From assembly GCF_014649795.1 (NCBI RefSeq), contig NZ_BMTS01000019.1:96338-160337 (forward strand): 64,000 nucleotides of DNA, in the 5' to 3' direction. A program made the position numbers and the translations under genes. Source of the stretch: Streptomyces melanogenes. Lineage in GTDB: Bacteria > Actinomycetota > Actinomycetes > Streptomycetales > Streptomycetaceae. The number at the start of each line of letters is the position of its first letter. The first letter of the stretch is position 1. Below are positions 34,293 to 43,159 of the stretch, piece after piece. The notes beneath the pieces were generated by a model, which saw nothing but the letters and a program-made list of their open reading frames with translations, was not told where the DNA came from and searched no databases.

Positions 34293-35242
34293 CGGTGTTC
34301 CTCTACGTCGGAGGTGCGGGCCTGGGGTTTGAGGGCGAGTCCGGCGAAGGCGGCGGAGTAGGTGTCGGGGTCGCGGGCGTGGGGATGGCCGGGATGCCAG
34401 CGCGCGGTGGGGACGAGGCCGGGATCGACCAGGTCCCAGTCGCCGAACAGCGCGTTGATCGCGTTGCGGGTGCGGGGCCGGAAGCTGGTGGCTGCTTCTT
34501 CGTCCCATAGGGACGTGAGCTGGGCCTGCGTGTGAGGTGTGGGGGACAGGTCGCTGGTGGCATGGGTGAGGGACAGGGCGCTGCCGGGTGGCAGCCATTC
34601 CCGCAGTGCCGCGACGGCGGCCGCCGTCTCCTGGTCGTCGCCGATCCACGGCAGCACGTCGTGCAGCAGGGCGGCGATCGGTCGGCTGGTGTCGAACCGT
34701 TCGGCGATCTGCGGGTGGGCGAGCACCTCGGGCATCAGCCGGATGTCGGCCTGGAGGACGGAGGGGTTGCCGTAGAGGCCGGCCATGGTGCTCTGGGCAC
34801 GTCCGGCGGCGATGCCGTCGATGTCCACGTGCACGATCGTGGCCCGGGGCAGCACGTCCCCCAGCAGTGGCGTCTCGTGCCGCCCAAGGGCTCGCGACCA
34901 GTCGTGCGCGTAACCGCAGCCCAGATCGAGGATCTGGGCGAAGCCCCGCTCGGCCAGGAAATGCGCGATCAGGGTGCCGTGCAGGCGGTTGATGACGGCA
35001 GCCGTACGGACCGTCTCGTCGATGTCGGTGAGGCGGCGTGCGAAGGCTTCGTCGATCCGGAAATCCCACCGGCCTCCGCTGAGGCAGTGGTAGACGCGCG
35101 CCGGGTCGGGGCGCAGGAAGGACTCGCCCTCCACGTCGTCGCGGGCTCCTGGCCCCTTCCACGACAGCTCGTCGTGGTCGAGTTCGGCGTCATCGCTCAG
35201 CATGCTGTAGCCCTGGTTCGGATCGCGGGCGGCCGCGCTCAT
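34283..35242 (-). CDS. SAM-dependent methyltransferase, DUF574 type
   Basis: 319 residues from the ATG at 35242, overlapping the GntR gene stop (ATGA). Hallmarks of the Streptomyces DUF574/Methyltransf_19 family: RPDPARVYHCLSGGRWDF near residue 45, SAM motif ILDLGCGYAHD, then VHVDID. Substrate unknown. These proteins cluster with XRE regulators and natural-product genes. Translationally coupled to the GntR regulator upstream. Confidence 0.85.
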   Translation of the reverse strand: MSAAARDPNQGYSMLSDDAELDHDELSWKGPGARDDVEGESFLRPDPARVYHCLSGGRWDFRIDEAFARRLTDIDETVRTAAVINRLHGTLIAHFLAERGFAQILDLGCGYAHDWSRALGRHETPLLGDVLPRATIVHVDIDGIAAGRAQSTMAGLYGNPSVLQADIRLMPEVLAHPQIAERFDTSRPIAALLHDVLPWIGDDQETAAAVAALREWLPPGSALSLTHATSDLSPTPHTQAQLTSLWDEEAATSFRPRTRNAINALFGDWDLVDPGLVPTARWHPGHPHARDPDTYSAAFAGLALKPQARTSDVEEHRCT

Positions 35243-36024
35243 GACTGTCCTGCATCGCGTCGGACCACGCGGATCTTCTTGCCCTTGCCTTCAATGAGGT
35301 GCTGTTCTCGTAGTCGTTGCAGGGCCGCCATGACCGTGCTGCGCGACACACCGAATTCCGTTGCCAGGACCTCGCTGGCCAGGCCATCGCTACCGGGGAA
35401 TTCGGGGTCGGCGATGCGGGCCTTCAGCGCTTGCTCCACGCCGGCGACCAGCGCTATATGTGCGCTGCATGACCAGCGTGCTGGTGCCCGCCCGGGGGCG
35501 GGCAGTGGCCATGCGCCGATCGCCGGGCGGACATGGAGCAGTTGCTCGTCCTTGAGTGCCTGTACGGCGCCTGCCACGATGTGCGGCGGTACCTGGTAGA
35601 GCTCGGCCAGGTCGCGCCGGGTACGGGCCTGTCCCTGGGGCCATGCGCCGGTGTTGATGTCCTGGCGCATCAGTGCGGCGAGAGCGAGGCTGCGCTTGCG
35701 TACGCTCGCCTTGGCCCCGGGGGGTACGTATAGGGCGTTATCGCTCCGCTTGATCTGGTCGAGAGCACCATGGGCGATCACTGCCCTTCCGCGCCGGTAC
35801 GAGGCGATGATCCCTGTCTGTTGCAGGTGGTGCACGGCTTCCACCATGGCTTCGGTGGGCACGCCGAGTTCGATGGCGAGGAACGCCAGAGGAGGGGTGG
35901 TCGCCAGCGCGGGGTAGGTGGCATCAGCGATGCGTGCACGCAGCCTCTGCACAGCACGCTCGGTCTGCGGGTGCTGCGGCCTGGGGATGACGGTGGGCGG
36001 CGCCGGTGGGGTGGACGCAGTCAT
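35239..36024 (-). CDS. GntR-family regulator with multiple winged helices
   Basis: 261 residues from the ATG at 36024. Three winged-helix-like modules can be traced: FLAIELGVPTEAMVEAVHHL, DLAELYQVPPHIVAGAVQAL and the C-terminal VLATEFGVSRSTVMAALQRL, the last being the clearest GntR HTH, followed by GKGKKIRVV. No effector-binding domain is visible. It leads an operon with the DUF574 methyltransferase and probably controls it. Confidence 0.75.
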   Translation of the reverse strand: MTASTPPAPPTVIPRPQHPQTERAVQRLRARIADATYPALATTPPLAFLAIELGVPTEAMVEAVHHLQQTGIIASYRRGRAVIAHGALDQIKRSDNALYVPPGAKASVRKRSLALAALMRQDINTGAWPQGQARTRRDLAELYQVPPHIVAGAVQALKDEQLLHVRPAIGAWPLPAPGRAPARWSCSAHIALVAGVEQALKARIADPEFPGSDGLASEVLATEFGVSRSTVMAALQRLREQHLIEGKGKKIRVVRRDAGQS

Positions 36025-36332
36025 CGCCGCCCTCCGGTGTGGTGCCCGTCGTTCTGGCGAGAACTGACGCCACGGCAGCCGGCTACGGCAGTCGGCCGGG
36101 CAAGAGGGGGCACAGGCCGATCAGCAACAGGCAGCCGATCGAAAGAGCCGCGCAGGATCGCAAGTGGATCCACCAGAACGAGGCGGAACGGGCCGGGAGA
36201 GGAGAGGGTGGGGTGCGGCGGGCGCGAACGGACGCGGCGAGCAGCAGGAAGTAGCCGGGGACGATGACGTAGAGCAGGGTCGTGTGAAGGACAACGTCGG
36301 AGTGGTCTCACGATGCAGGGCCTGATGTCTGT
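36025..36332. other. Intergenic 308 bp, no supported gene
   Basis: Basic, Arg-rich overlapping frames only. It separates the conservon/methyltransferase unit from the GntR unit and should contain the GntR promoter. No hairpin stands out. Confidence 0.4.
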
Positions 36333-37136
36333 CTAGGGTGGAAGGGGCTTGTTGGGGCCGATGGCCGGGGAACGCGCACGCTCCGGCTCCTGGTGCCCGG
36401 GCGGTGGGCGCGCCTTCGTAGGGGCCCGTGCGCCGTCGTCTGACAGTGGTCCGGCTTCCGGGGGCGGCGGTGCGTGGCCAACGTCGCCGCCTCCGCCTGT
36501 TGTTTGTCCGTGCCAGCCGCGCAGGATCAGGCCGGTGAGGTGGCGGCTGCGGGTGCGGTAGCGCCTGGCGAAGGCCCAGCCGTCGTCAAGGTGCTGGATC
36601 TGTTCCTCGGTCATGCCGCGCCGGAAAGGGTCGCGGTGGGTCGGGGCCGAGCCCTCTTCGACGGGGATCAGTGCGTGGAAGACGCCGCCGTTGGACAGCC
36701 AGGGGGTCACGGTGGTTCGTAGTCTCGGCCAGTCGAGGTAGGGCAGGGACAGGCGGCAGGTGACGATGTCGACGCTGCCCAGCGCGTGGTCGGGCGGGAC
36801 GGGGGCGGCATCTACATCCCACGGCTGGTAGGTCTCGTTGGGGCCTGCCAGGCGTCGGGCGCGTTTGATGGCCTCGGAGGAATAGTCGTAGCCGGTGACG
36901 CTCAGGCCCCAGCGGGCAAGCTGGCGTGTCCAGGTGCCCACTCCGCAGCCGATGTCCACCGCGGTCTGTCCCGGTCGTGGTCCGGTGTACCGGGAGAACT
37001 GCTCGGCCTCGACCTGCGCGACCTGCCGGACGGCGCCTGTCAGGTACCACGTGTCCCATTGGGCAGCGGTCAAGCCCGGAGCAGGCGGGTCCAGGCGGTC
37101 GTCCCCGGTGGTGGCGGGTGACGGTTCGAAGTGCAT
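36333..37136 (-). CDS. Class I SAM-dependent methyltransferase
   Basis: 267 residues; the ATG at 37136 is preferred over an in-frame TTG one codon before. SAM motif VDIGCGVGTWT at ~62-72, then the acidic YDYSSEAI and the LSLPYLDWPRL region of small-molecule methyltransferases. The C-terminal 60 residues are Pro/Gly-rich and probably disordered, an extension not usual for the family. It follows the second P450 at 40 bp, so it is likely part of the conservon-P450 transcription unit. Confidence 0.75.
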   Translation of the reverse strand: MHFEPSPATTGDDRLDPPAPGLTAAQWDTWYLTGAVRQVAQVEAEQFSRYTGPRPGQTAVDIGCGVGTWTRQLARWGLSVTGYDYSSEAIKRARRLAGPNETYQPWDVDAAPVPPDHALGSVDIVTCRLSLPYLDWPRLRTTVTPWLSNGGVFHALIPVEEGSAPTHRDPFRRGMTEEQIQHLDDGWAFARRYRTRSRHLTGLILRGWHGQTTGGGGDVGHAPPPPEAGPLSDDGARAPTKARPPPGHQEPERARSPAIGPNKPLPP

Positions 37137-37176
37137 CAAAACCTCTGCAGGGCGATGGGGGTCGGGGTGCGGCCGC

Positions 37177-38448
37177 CTATGCGGCCGTCGGCGGGGTGTT
37201 CACCCCGGTCGCGTCGGGTACGTCCGGTGCGGGGTGCAGGAGGACGGGCAGCGTGACGTGCCCGTTGGCGATGAACGACGGCACCGGGCGCAGTTCGCTT
37301 GCGGGGACGGCGAGGGCCAGGTGGGGGAAGCGGGTGAACAGGTCGCGCAGCGCGATCGTGGCTTCGAGGCGGGCCAGCGGCGCGCCGAGGCAGAAGTGGG
37401 CGCCGTGGCCGAAGGCGTAGTGCTCGGTAGAGCGGCGCTGAAGGTCGAAGGTGTCGGCCTGGTCGTGGAGGGCGGGGTGGCGGCCGGCCGCGGCGTAGGA
37501 GATGAGGATCGCCTCGCCCCGGGCAATGGTCATCCCGTCAGCGAGGGGGATGTCCTCGACGGCGTAGCGCAGGGGGAGGTGGGCGACGGGGGCCTCGTAG
37601 CGCAGGCTCTCCTCGACGACCGTCTTCCACGGCACCGATCCGCTGGCGGCCAGGGTGTGCTGTTCGGGGTGGGTGAGCAGGGCGGTGATGGCCTGGTCGA
37701 TGAGGTTGACGGTGGTCTCGTATCCGGCGCTGATGACCAGCAGCAGGGTGTCCAGCAGCTCCTGGTCGGTCAGGGGGCGTGCGTCGGTGGTTGCTTGGGC
37801 GGCGAGGAGGTCGCTGGTGAGGTCGTCGCCCGGGTGTGCGCGTTTGCTGGTGGCGAGGTCGTCCAGTACCGCGTACAGCTGCTCGGTGTTGGCGTGTGCG
37901 GCGGCGGGGGAGAGGGTGGTGTCGAAGACGCCGTCGACGAGGTGGCGGAAGCCGGTGGTGGTGTCGGGGTCGAGGCCCATGAGGTGGCCGATGACCTGGA
38001 TCGGCAGGGGCAGCGCGAAGTGCTCACGCAGATCGGCGGCCTCGCCTGCGGGGGTGGCGGCGAGCTGGTCGAGGAGGGCAGAAGTGAATTCCTCGATCTG
38101 GTGGGTGAGACGCGTGATGCGGCGGGTGCTGAAGGCGGGGCTGATCAGGCGGCGCAGCCGACGGTGGTCGGCGCCGTAGGCAGTGAACATGTTCTCCACT
38201 GCCACCCACAGTGCCAGCGGCCACTTTCCGACGATGTCGTCGGGGAAGCGCGGCCAGTGCTGGCGGGCGTCCTTGGAGACCCGGTCGTCGGTGAGCAGTT
38301 GGCGGATCAGGGTGGGGTCGGTGACGGCCCAGGCTTCGATGCCCAGGACGTCGACGCGGGTGATGGGCCCGCGCTCGCGCAGTGCGGCGTCCTCGGCGGC
38401 GCGGTTGCGGCCGGCGGGGTCGAGGACGAACGGCGGGACGGTGCTCAT
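37177..38448 (-). CDS. Cytochrome P450, CYP154-like (conservon-associated)
   Basis: 423 residues from the ATG at 38448, overlapping the previous P450 stop (ATGA). All P450 landmarks are intact: I-helix AGYETT (241-246), K-helix EESLR (279-283) and heme loop FGHGAHFCLG with Cys 353. A complete bacterial monooxygenase; substrate unknown. In Streptomyces conservons the last genes are commonly a CYP157 followed by a CYP154, as here. Confidence 0.88.
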   Translation of the reverse strand: MSTVPPFVLDPAGRNRAAEDAALRERGPITRVDVLGIEAWAVTDPTLIRQLLTDDRVSKDARQHWPRFPDDIVGKWPLALWVAVENMFTAYGADHRRLRRLISPAFSTRRITRLTHQIEEFTSALLDQLAATPAGEAADLREHFALPLPIQVIGHLMGLDPDTTTGFRHLVDGVFDTTLSPAAAHANTEQLYAVLDDLATSKRAHPGDDLTSDLLAAQATTDARPLTDQELLDTLLLVISAGYETTVNLIDQAITALLTHPEQHTLAASGSVPWKTVVEESLRYEAPVAHLPLRYAVEDIPLADGMTIARGEAILISYAAAGRHPALHDQADTFDLQRRSTEHYAFGHGAHFCLGAPLARLEATIALRDLFTRFPHLALAVPASELRPVPSFIANGHVTLPVLLHPAPDVPDATGVNTPPTAA

Positions 38449-39692
38449 GGGCGTGCTCCTTCGGGGGTGAGGGCGGGGGCGCTGGGGGAGAACTCCACGG
38501 GCAGCGCGGCCAGGGCCCGATGGAAGGGGCCGGGCCGCCAGGACGGGCGAGTGCCGGGGGCCAGGCGCAGATCGGGCAGGACGTCGAGGAGGACGTCGAT
38601 GGCGCTCTGGGCGATCAGGTAGGCCGGGGTGCGGGCCGGGCAGGCGTGCGGCCCCGCGCTGAAGGCCAGGTGGGAGCGGTTGCCTGCCCGGTCGGGCACG
38701 GCGATGGCGGGATCGTTGTTGCAGGCGGCCAGGGAGATGATGACCGGCTGGTGCGCGGGCAGCACCACGTGCTCGCTGGCGGTGACCGTCCGAGTGGGGT
38801 AGCTCAGGCAGTAGTTGGCCATGGGCGGATCACTGGCGAGCGTGTGGTCCAGGGCGTCGCGGACGGTGAGGCTCCCGCTGAGCACATCACCGGCGAACCG
38901 CGGATCGGCCAGCAGGAGCAGAACGGTGTTGGCGATCAGGTTCTGCTGGGGCTCGATGCCCGCGCCGTAGAGGGTGACCAGCTGGTGGATCAGCTCGGTG
39001 TCATCCAGGCGGGCCGGGTGAGCGAGGAGGCGGGTGGTGACGTCGTCGCCCGGGTGGCGACGGCGCAGGTCCACCAGTTCGAGCAGGGCCTGCGCCAGGA
39101 GGTGGTTCCCGGCCGCCGCGTCGCTGCCCCCCTCGAAGATCTGCGCCATGCCGCGGGCGACGCGGGCGCCGGTCTCGGCCGGACAGCCGAGGAGGTGGTT
39201 GAGGGTCTGGAAGGCGACCGGCCAGGCGAATTCGGTGATCACATCGGCCCGCCCGGCGGCGCGGAATCGGTCGATCTGGCGGGCCGTGATGTGCTCCACG
39301 GTGGAGCCCAGGGCGTGCTGGTCGATGCCGGCCAGGCTCGCGGTGGTCGCCGCACGGTAGCGGGTGTGGGCGTCACCGGCGCTGCGTAACGCGTTGGGCC
39401 GCCACTCCAGCATCGGCAGGATCGGGCAGTCGGCGCGGACGCTCTGCTGCCATGCACGCGGGTCGGCGGGGAAGGTGCGCGGATCGTTGAGGATCCGCAC
39501 CGCCTCGTAGTAGCCGATCACCAGCGTGGCGGGGACACCGGAAGGGTCCAGGTCGACGGGCACGTACGGACCGAAACGCTGCCGCATCTCCGCGTACGCG
39601 CGGTGTGGGTCAGCGGCGAACTCCGGTACGTACAACGGGATACGGGAGACGGTGTCGGCCGGCTCGGGGTGGGCGGACGCGGGGGTGGTCAT
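38445..39692 (-). CDS. Cytochrome P450 lacking ExxR, CYP157-like
   Basis: 415 residues from the ATG at 39692, overlapping the CvnD stop (ATGA). Heme loop FSAGPHACPAR with Cys 351 is present. The K-helix reads DHTLASDPP (282-290), with His and Ala where ExxR has Glu and Arg, and the I-helix GAGIEPQQN lacks the usual acid-alcohol pair. Loss of ExxR is a known trait of conservon CYP157 proteins. Follows CvnA-D and precedes a normal P450. Confidence 0.87.
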   Translation of the reverse strand: MTTPASAHPEPADTVSRIPLYVPEFAADPHRAYAEMRQRFGPYVPVDLDPSGVPATLVIGYYEAVRILNDPRTFPADPRAWQQSVRADCPILPMLEWRPNALRSAGDAHTRYRAATTASLAGIDQHALGSTVEHITARQIDRFRAAGRADVITEFAWPVAFQTLNHLLGCPAETGARVARGMAQIFEGGSDAAAGNHLLAQALLELVDLRRRHPGDDVTTRLLAHPARLDDTELIHQLVTLYGAGIEPQQNLIANTVLLLLADPRFAGDVLSGSLTVRDALDHTLASDPPMANYCLSYPTRTVTASEHVVLPAHQPVIISLAACNNDPAIAVPDRAGNRSHLAFSAGPHACPARTPAYLIAQSAIDVLLDVLPDLRLAPGTRPSWRPGPFHRALAALPVEFSPSAPALTPEGARP

Positions 39693-40288
39693 GGGCGGAT
39701 CTCCAATCGGTGTGCCAGGTAGTGGACGAGGGTGATCAGTGCGTCCAGGCAGGCGTCGCGGGCGCGGGCGTCACACAGGAGGAGGGGGGTGTGCGGGGCG
39801 AGGTCCAGGGCCTGGCGGATCTCGTGCGCGGGGAATCTGCGGGCGCCGGTGAACTCGTTGACGGCCACGGCGTAGGGCAGGTCGCGCTCCTCCATGAAGG
39901 CGAGCACCGCGTCGGACTCGTCCAGGCGGCGGGTGTCGACCAACACCAGGGCGCCGAGCGCGCCGTGGGCGAGGTCGTCCCACAGCGGCCAGAACCGCCG
40001 CTGGCCGGGCGTCCCGAACAGATAGAGCACCAGGCGTTCGTTCAACGTCAGCCGTCCGAAGTCGAGCGCGACGGTGGTTTCATCTTTCTGCGGCAGCTGG
40101 GTGAGGTCATCGACGGCGGTGCTGGCCTGGGTGATCGGCTCCTCGGTGCGCAGCGGTTCGATTTCGGAGATGCTGCCCACCAGGGTGGTCTTGCCGACCC
40201 CGAAATGCCCGGCGATGAGGATCTTCGCCGAACGGTTCACCGTCGGCGGCAGGTAGGAGATCTGCGCCGGGCCGGAGTCGTTGGACAC
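39689..40288 (-). CDS. cvnD: Conservon GTPase CvnD
   Basis: 199 residues from the GTG at 40288. Small Ras-like GTPase: P-loop GHFGVGKTT, switch-I region, G3 DFGRL, LFGTPGQRRF and G4-type NEFTG. In conservons CvnD is the membrane-associated G-protein-like component working with the CvnA sensor and CvnB. It lies 25 bp after CvnC and overlaps the P450 start. Confidence 0.92.
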   Translation of the reverse strand: MSNDSGPAQISYLPPTVNRSAKILIAGHFGVGKTTLVGSISEIEPLRTEEPITQASTAVDDLTQLPQKDETTVALDFGRLTLNERLVLYLFGTPGQRRFWPLWDDLAHGALGALVLVDTRRLDESDAVLAFMEERDLPYAVAVNEFTGARRFPAHEIRQALDLAPHTPLLLCDARARDACLDALITLVHYLAHRLEIRP

Positions 40289-40313
40289 AGCGTCCCTCCT
40301 GCGTGGGGCGGTA

Positions 40314-40670
40314 TCAGGCGCGCAGTGCGCGGAGTCCATTCAGGACCTCCCTCACAAGATCGATGTCGGGGGCGTCGCCTTGTTGGGGTGCTGGCGGGAC
40401 GGTGAGGTGGCCGCTGTCGATGAGCGCGGACACCAGGATTTTCACGGCGGACGGCGGCAGGTTCAGATGCGCGGCGATCTCACCGATCGACAGCGACCTC
40501 TGCGAGCGGCACAGTCCGGCGATGCGCCGCGCCTCCACGTCAAGTCCCTGCAGCGGCGCGTTCGCCGCGATGACGAGCGTCACCAGCCCCAGCTCGCGGC
40601 TGGGGCGCACGCGGCCGCCGGTGCGGACGTAGACCCGCACCAGCTCCTGCCCGTGCCGCCGCCCGTTCAC
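40314..40670 (-). CDS. cvnC: Conservon protein CvnC (DUF742)
   Basis: 118 residues from the GTG at 40670 overlapping the CvnB stop (GTGA). DUF742 pattern: VRVYVRTGGRVRPSRELGL, GLCRSQRSLSIGEIAAHLNL, PPSAVKILVSALIDSGHL (a winged-helix-like segment). Component of the conservon; exact biochemical role is unknown. Confidence 0.92.
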   Translation of the reverse strand: MNGRRHGQELVRVYVRTGGRVRPSRELGLVTLVIAANAPLQGLDVEARRIAGLCRSQRSLSIGEIAAHLNLPPSAVKILVSALIDSGHLTVPPAPQQGDAPDIDLVREVLNGLRALRA

Positions 40671-41101
40671 AGCCGGACGTCTCCCTGGGCCGCCTGGCCG
40701 CGTGCCTTGCTGCTCAGCGCCTGGCCGACCTTCACGGCCAGCTCGTTCATCCGGTGGGCGACCACGCTGATGTCGGCGTCCACGGTCGTGCCGACCGCGA
40801 AGTGCCCGTTCTCCCCGGCCGCGGTGACCAGCATGAACCCCGCGTCGGTCTCCAGAAGGTGTTGACGGACGGCGTTGGGTCCGCCGTCGAGCATGCCCGC
40901 CAGGGCCTTGCCCAGGGCCCACACGCCGGACACGGCGGAGGCGACCTGATCGGCACGGTCACGGTCGATTCCGTCGCTGTGGCCGATGACCAGGCCATCG
41001 GCGGCGACGACGACCGAGAACCGGACACCGGGAGCCTCCAGGCCGCTGAGCAGCCAGTCGACGCCGCCGGGGGCGGCGTTCTGCATCTTGGGTTCCTGCA
41101 T
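40667..41101 (-). CDS. cvnB: Conservon roadblock/LC7 protein CvnB
   Basis: 144 residues from the ATG at 41101, 2 nt after the CvnA stop; MQNAAP five codons later is an alternative start. Roadblock/LC7 fold (WLLSGLEAPGVRFSVVVAADGLVIGHSDG, then GHFAVGTTVDADISVVAHRMNELA). In conservons it acts as the GTPase-activating-like regulator of CvnD. Confidence 0.92.
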   Translation of the reverse strand: MQEPKMQNAAPGGVDWLLSGLEAPGVRFSVVVAADGLVIGHSDGIDRDRADQVASAVSGVWALGKALAGMLDGGPNAVRQHLLETDAGFMLVTAAGENGHFAVGTTVDADISVVAHRMNELAVKVGQALSSKARGQAAQGDVRL

Positions 41102-41103
41102 GA

Positions 41104-42387
41104 TCAGGCCTCTTCCTGTTGCGGGTTGATCCCATGTGCCGCAGCACGTCCGCTGCGTGTGCCCTGCGACCAGGCCGCCACCGCACCAGGCCCGGCAGCT
41201 CCGGCCGGCGCCGGGCGGGCGAGAGGACCAGCAGCGGCCGGCGGTGCTGCCGCCGGGGCCGCGGGGCGGCGGGCCCGCTTGGGCAGGCCGCCCGTTGTCA
41301 CCCCGGTGTTCACCGGCGAGGCCGCCTGCGGCTCCGGTGCGTTGGGCTCGGCCGGTGCGGCGAGCTGGGCGGCGGGCACGAACACCAGGGCCCGTGTCCC
41401 GCCGAACGGGCTGGGGGCGTCCACCCACGCCTGGAATCCGTAGCGTGCGGCGAGTTCGGCGACCACGGGGAACCCTGTCTGCGGAACCGGCCCCAACGTG
41501 TGGATATCGGTGAGCCGTTGGCGGGTGAGGAGCGCCTGGGCGTCGGCGAGCTGCTCCTCGTTCATCCGCAGCCCGGCGTCATCGATGACTACGGTGACGC
41601 CCTGGGTGCCGTGCTGGAGGTTGACCTGGACCCACGCGTTGGGCGGCGAGAACCGGGTGGCGTTGTCCAGCAGCGCCGCCACGATCTGCACCAGCGGCTC
41701 CACTACGGGCCCCGCGACCAGCACCTCCAACTCCTGGGACCGGACCCGGCGATAGTCTCGGATACGGCTCATCGCGCCGCGCACCACGTCCGTGAAACTC
41801 GTCGCCGGCCAGGACCGGCCCGGCCTCCCCCCGCACAGCACCACGTACGCCTGCGCCGTACGGACCTGCTGCTGCGCCAGGTGGTCGAGCTGCAGCAGCT
41901 CCTCGACCAGGTCGGCGTCGGTCTGTCGCCGCAGCATGTCGCCGACGCTCCGGCCCAGGTCCGTGCCCTGGCTGGCCAGCTGCGACGCGAACGCGCGCAC
42001 CGCCGCGCGCGTGTCGTCGGTGGCCCGCCCCTCGATCTCGCGCGTCGCCTCCAGCCGTGCCTCCTCCCGCAGGGTTTGCACACTGCGGGTGACTTGCTCA
42101 CCCAGCCTCTGCACGCGCCCGAGGAACTTGGTGCCGCGGAGCCGGGGTGGCAGCTGCACCAGAGAGGTCACGTCCGAGGAGGGCTGCGCGGCACGCAGCC
42201 AGTCCAGCAGGTGCGGGTCTCCGAGCGAGTACAGGACGTGGTCCTGCGCCGACCGCTCCGCTTCAAGGTCCACAACCTGTTCATACAGACGACGACAACG
42301 CCAGCGGCCGCGTATCGCCAACGTCGCCGCCGTGCCGCCGGCCAGCGCGGTGGTTCCCACCAGAACTTCGGTCAGAAGCAGGCTCAT
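41104..42387 (-). CDS. cvnA: Conservon sensor kinase-like protein CvnA
   Basis: 427 residues from the ATG at 42387. N-terminal membrane helix (LLLTEVLVGTTALAGGTAAT), coiled-coil-like dimerisation region, and a GHKL ATPase domain with N-box ALLDNATRFSPP and G-box-like GFPVVAELAARYGF. The C-terminal 90 residues are Ala/Pro-rich. First gene of the conservon; probably senses a membrane signal and works with CvnB-D. Followed by CvnB with a 2-nt gap. Confidence 0.92.
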   Translation of the reverse strand: MSLLLTEVLVGTTALAGGTAATLAIRGRWRCRRLYEQVVDLEAERSAQDHVLYSLGDPHLLDWLRAAQPSSDVTSLVQLPPRLRGTKFLGRVQRLGEQVTRSVQTLREEARLEATREIEGRATDDTRAAVRAFASQLASQGTDLGRSVGDMLRRQTDADLVEELLQLDHLAQQQVRTAQAYVVLCGGRPGRSWPATSFTDVVRGAMSRIRDYRRVRSQELEVLVAGPVVEPLVQIVAALLDNATRFSPPNAWVQVNLQHGTQGVTVVIDDAGLRMNEEQLADAQALLTRQRLTDIHTLGPVPQTGFPVVAELAARYGFQAWVDAPSPFGGTRALVFVPAAQLAAPAEPNAPEPQAASPVNTGVTTGGLPKRARRPAAPAAAPPAAAGPLARPAPAGAAGPGAVAAWSQGTRSGRAAAHGINPQQEEA

Positions 42388-42481
42388 CGGCCCGCCTCCC
42401 GCACACCACAGACCCGAAGGCGGCGAGCAGGCGCCACACCACGTGGCGAGAGCGTCAGTACCAGGGAGGCGACCATGGGAC

Positions 42482-42910
42482 TCATGCCGCCGACGCCCAT
42501 CGTGCCCGGGTCACACACAGCCGGTGATGCAAGTCCTGCGACGACGCGGGCAGAAGCGTCCCCGAGCAGGTGTCCGGCAGGAGCCACACCCCACCCGCGC
42601 ACCGTCGCACCGTGTTCGTGCCGTATCCGGGGCGGCACTGCCATCCCGCCCGCAGGCACTGCGAGTGGGGGGCGTGCCACCGGTCGGCGGTCCCTTCCTC
42701 TACCGGGATGAGCACCGCCTGATGCTCGGGGCAACAGAGCACCGGGCCCACGGCGCCACCCTCGTCACGTAGGTCGTCGAGGGCGCTCAGGCCCAAGCGG
42801 AGGTTCGTGTGCACCACGTCGACGCCGCGGTGGGGTGGTAAGGGCGCGAACTGGACATGCCAGGACGAGCGGGTAGCGAGCGACAACATCACGTCGAGTT
42901 CCTTGATCAT
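42482..42910 (-). CDS. Hypothetical protein upstream of conservon
   Basis: 142 residues from the ATG at 42910, overlapping the stop of the frameshifted gene before it (ATGA). Features: HVQFAPLPPHRGVDVVHTNLR, then a Cys-rich part (PVLCCPEHQ, SQCLRAGWQC, RRCAGGVWLLPDTCSG) that may bind zinc. Similar small proteins occur near Streptomyces P450/conservon and bifunctional-primase-like loci; no named family is certain. 94 bp separate it from CvnA. Confidence 0.6.
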   Translation of the reverse strand: MIKELDVMLSLATRSSWHVQFAPLPPHRGVDVVHTNLRLGLSALDDLRDEGGAVGPVLCCPEHQAVLIPVEEGTADRWHAPHSQCLRAGWQCRPGYGTNTVRRCAGGVWLLPDTCSGTLLPASSQDLHHRLCVTRARWASAA

Positions 42911-43159
42911 TGGATGAGAGTGAGGCGCGGCCGGAACGCCGGGGCGGCTCCACAGCGCGGGCAGAGGGCAGGAGAGCGGGTCGGTGTCAGCCGCCGGACG
43001 TGGCCGATGCGCAGGGCGCGGCTGCCCGGGCCGAGTGCATCCGTGGCGACGCGACCGCGCGGGCGAGCGCGGCGGACATACGCCTCGCACCCCGGGGTTG
43101 AGCGTGACGCGCATCGGGCTCGCGGTGGCGTGGTCCACGTGCGTGCGGCGCCGCTCCAT
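42907..43159 (-). pseudogene. Small gene with a frameshift between ATP-grasp and hypothetical
   Basis: Starts at the ATG 43159 that overlaps the ATP-grasp stop (TGATG) and reads THVDHATASPMRVTLNPG; near 43085 the coding signal shifts by one to EAYVRRARPRG, GHVRRLTPT and LCPRCGAAP, ending at 42907 with a TGA overlapping the next ATG. The length from ATG to stop is not a multiple of 3, and the second frame has no start codon of its own. Either a frameshift mutation, an assembly error or programmed shifting. The C-terminal CPRC suggests a zinc knuckle. Confidence 0.5.
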
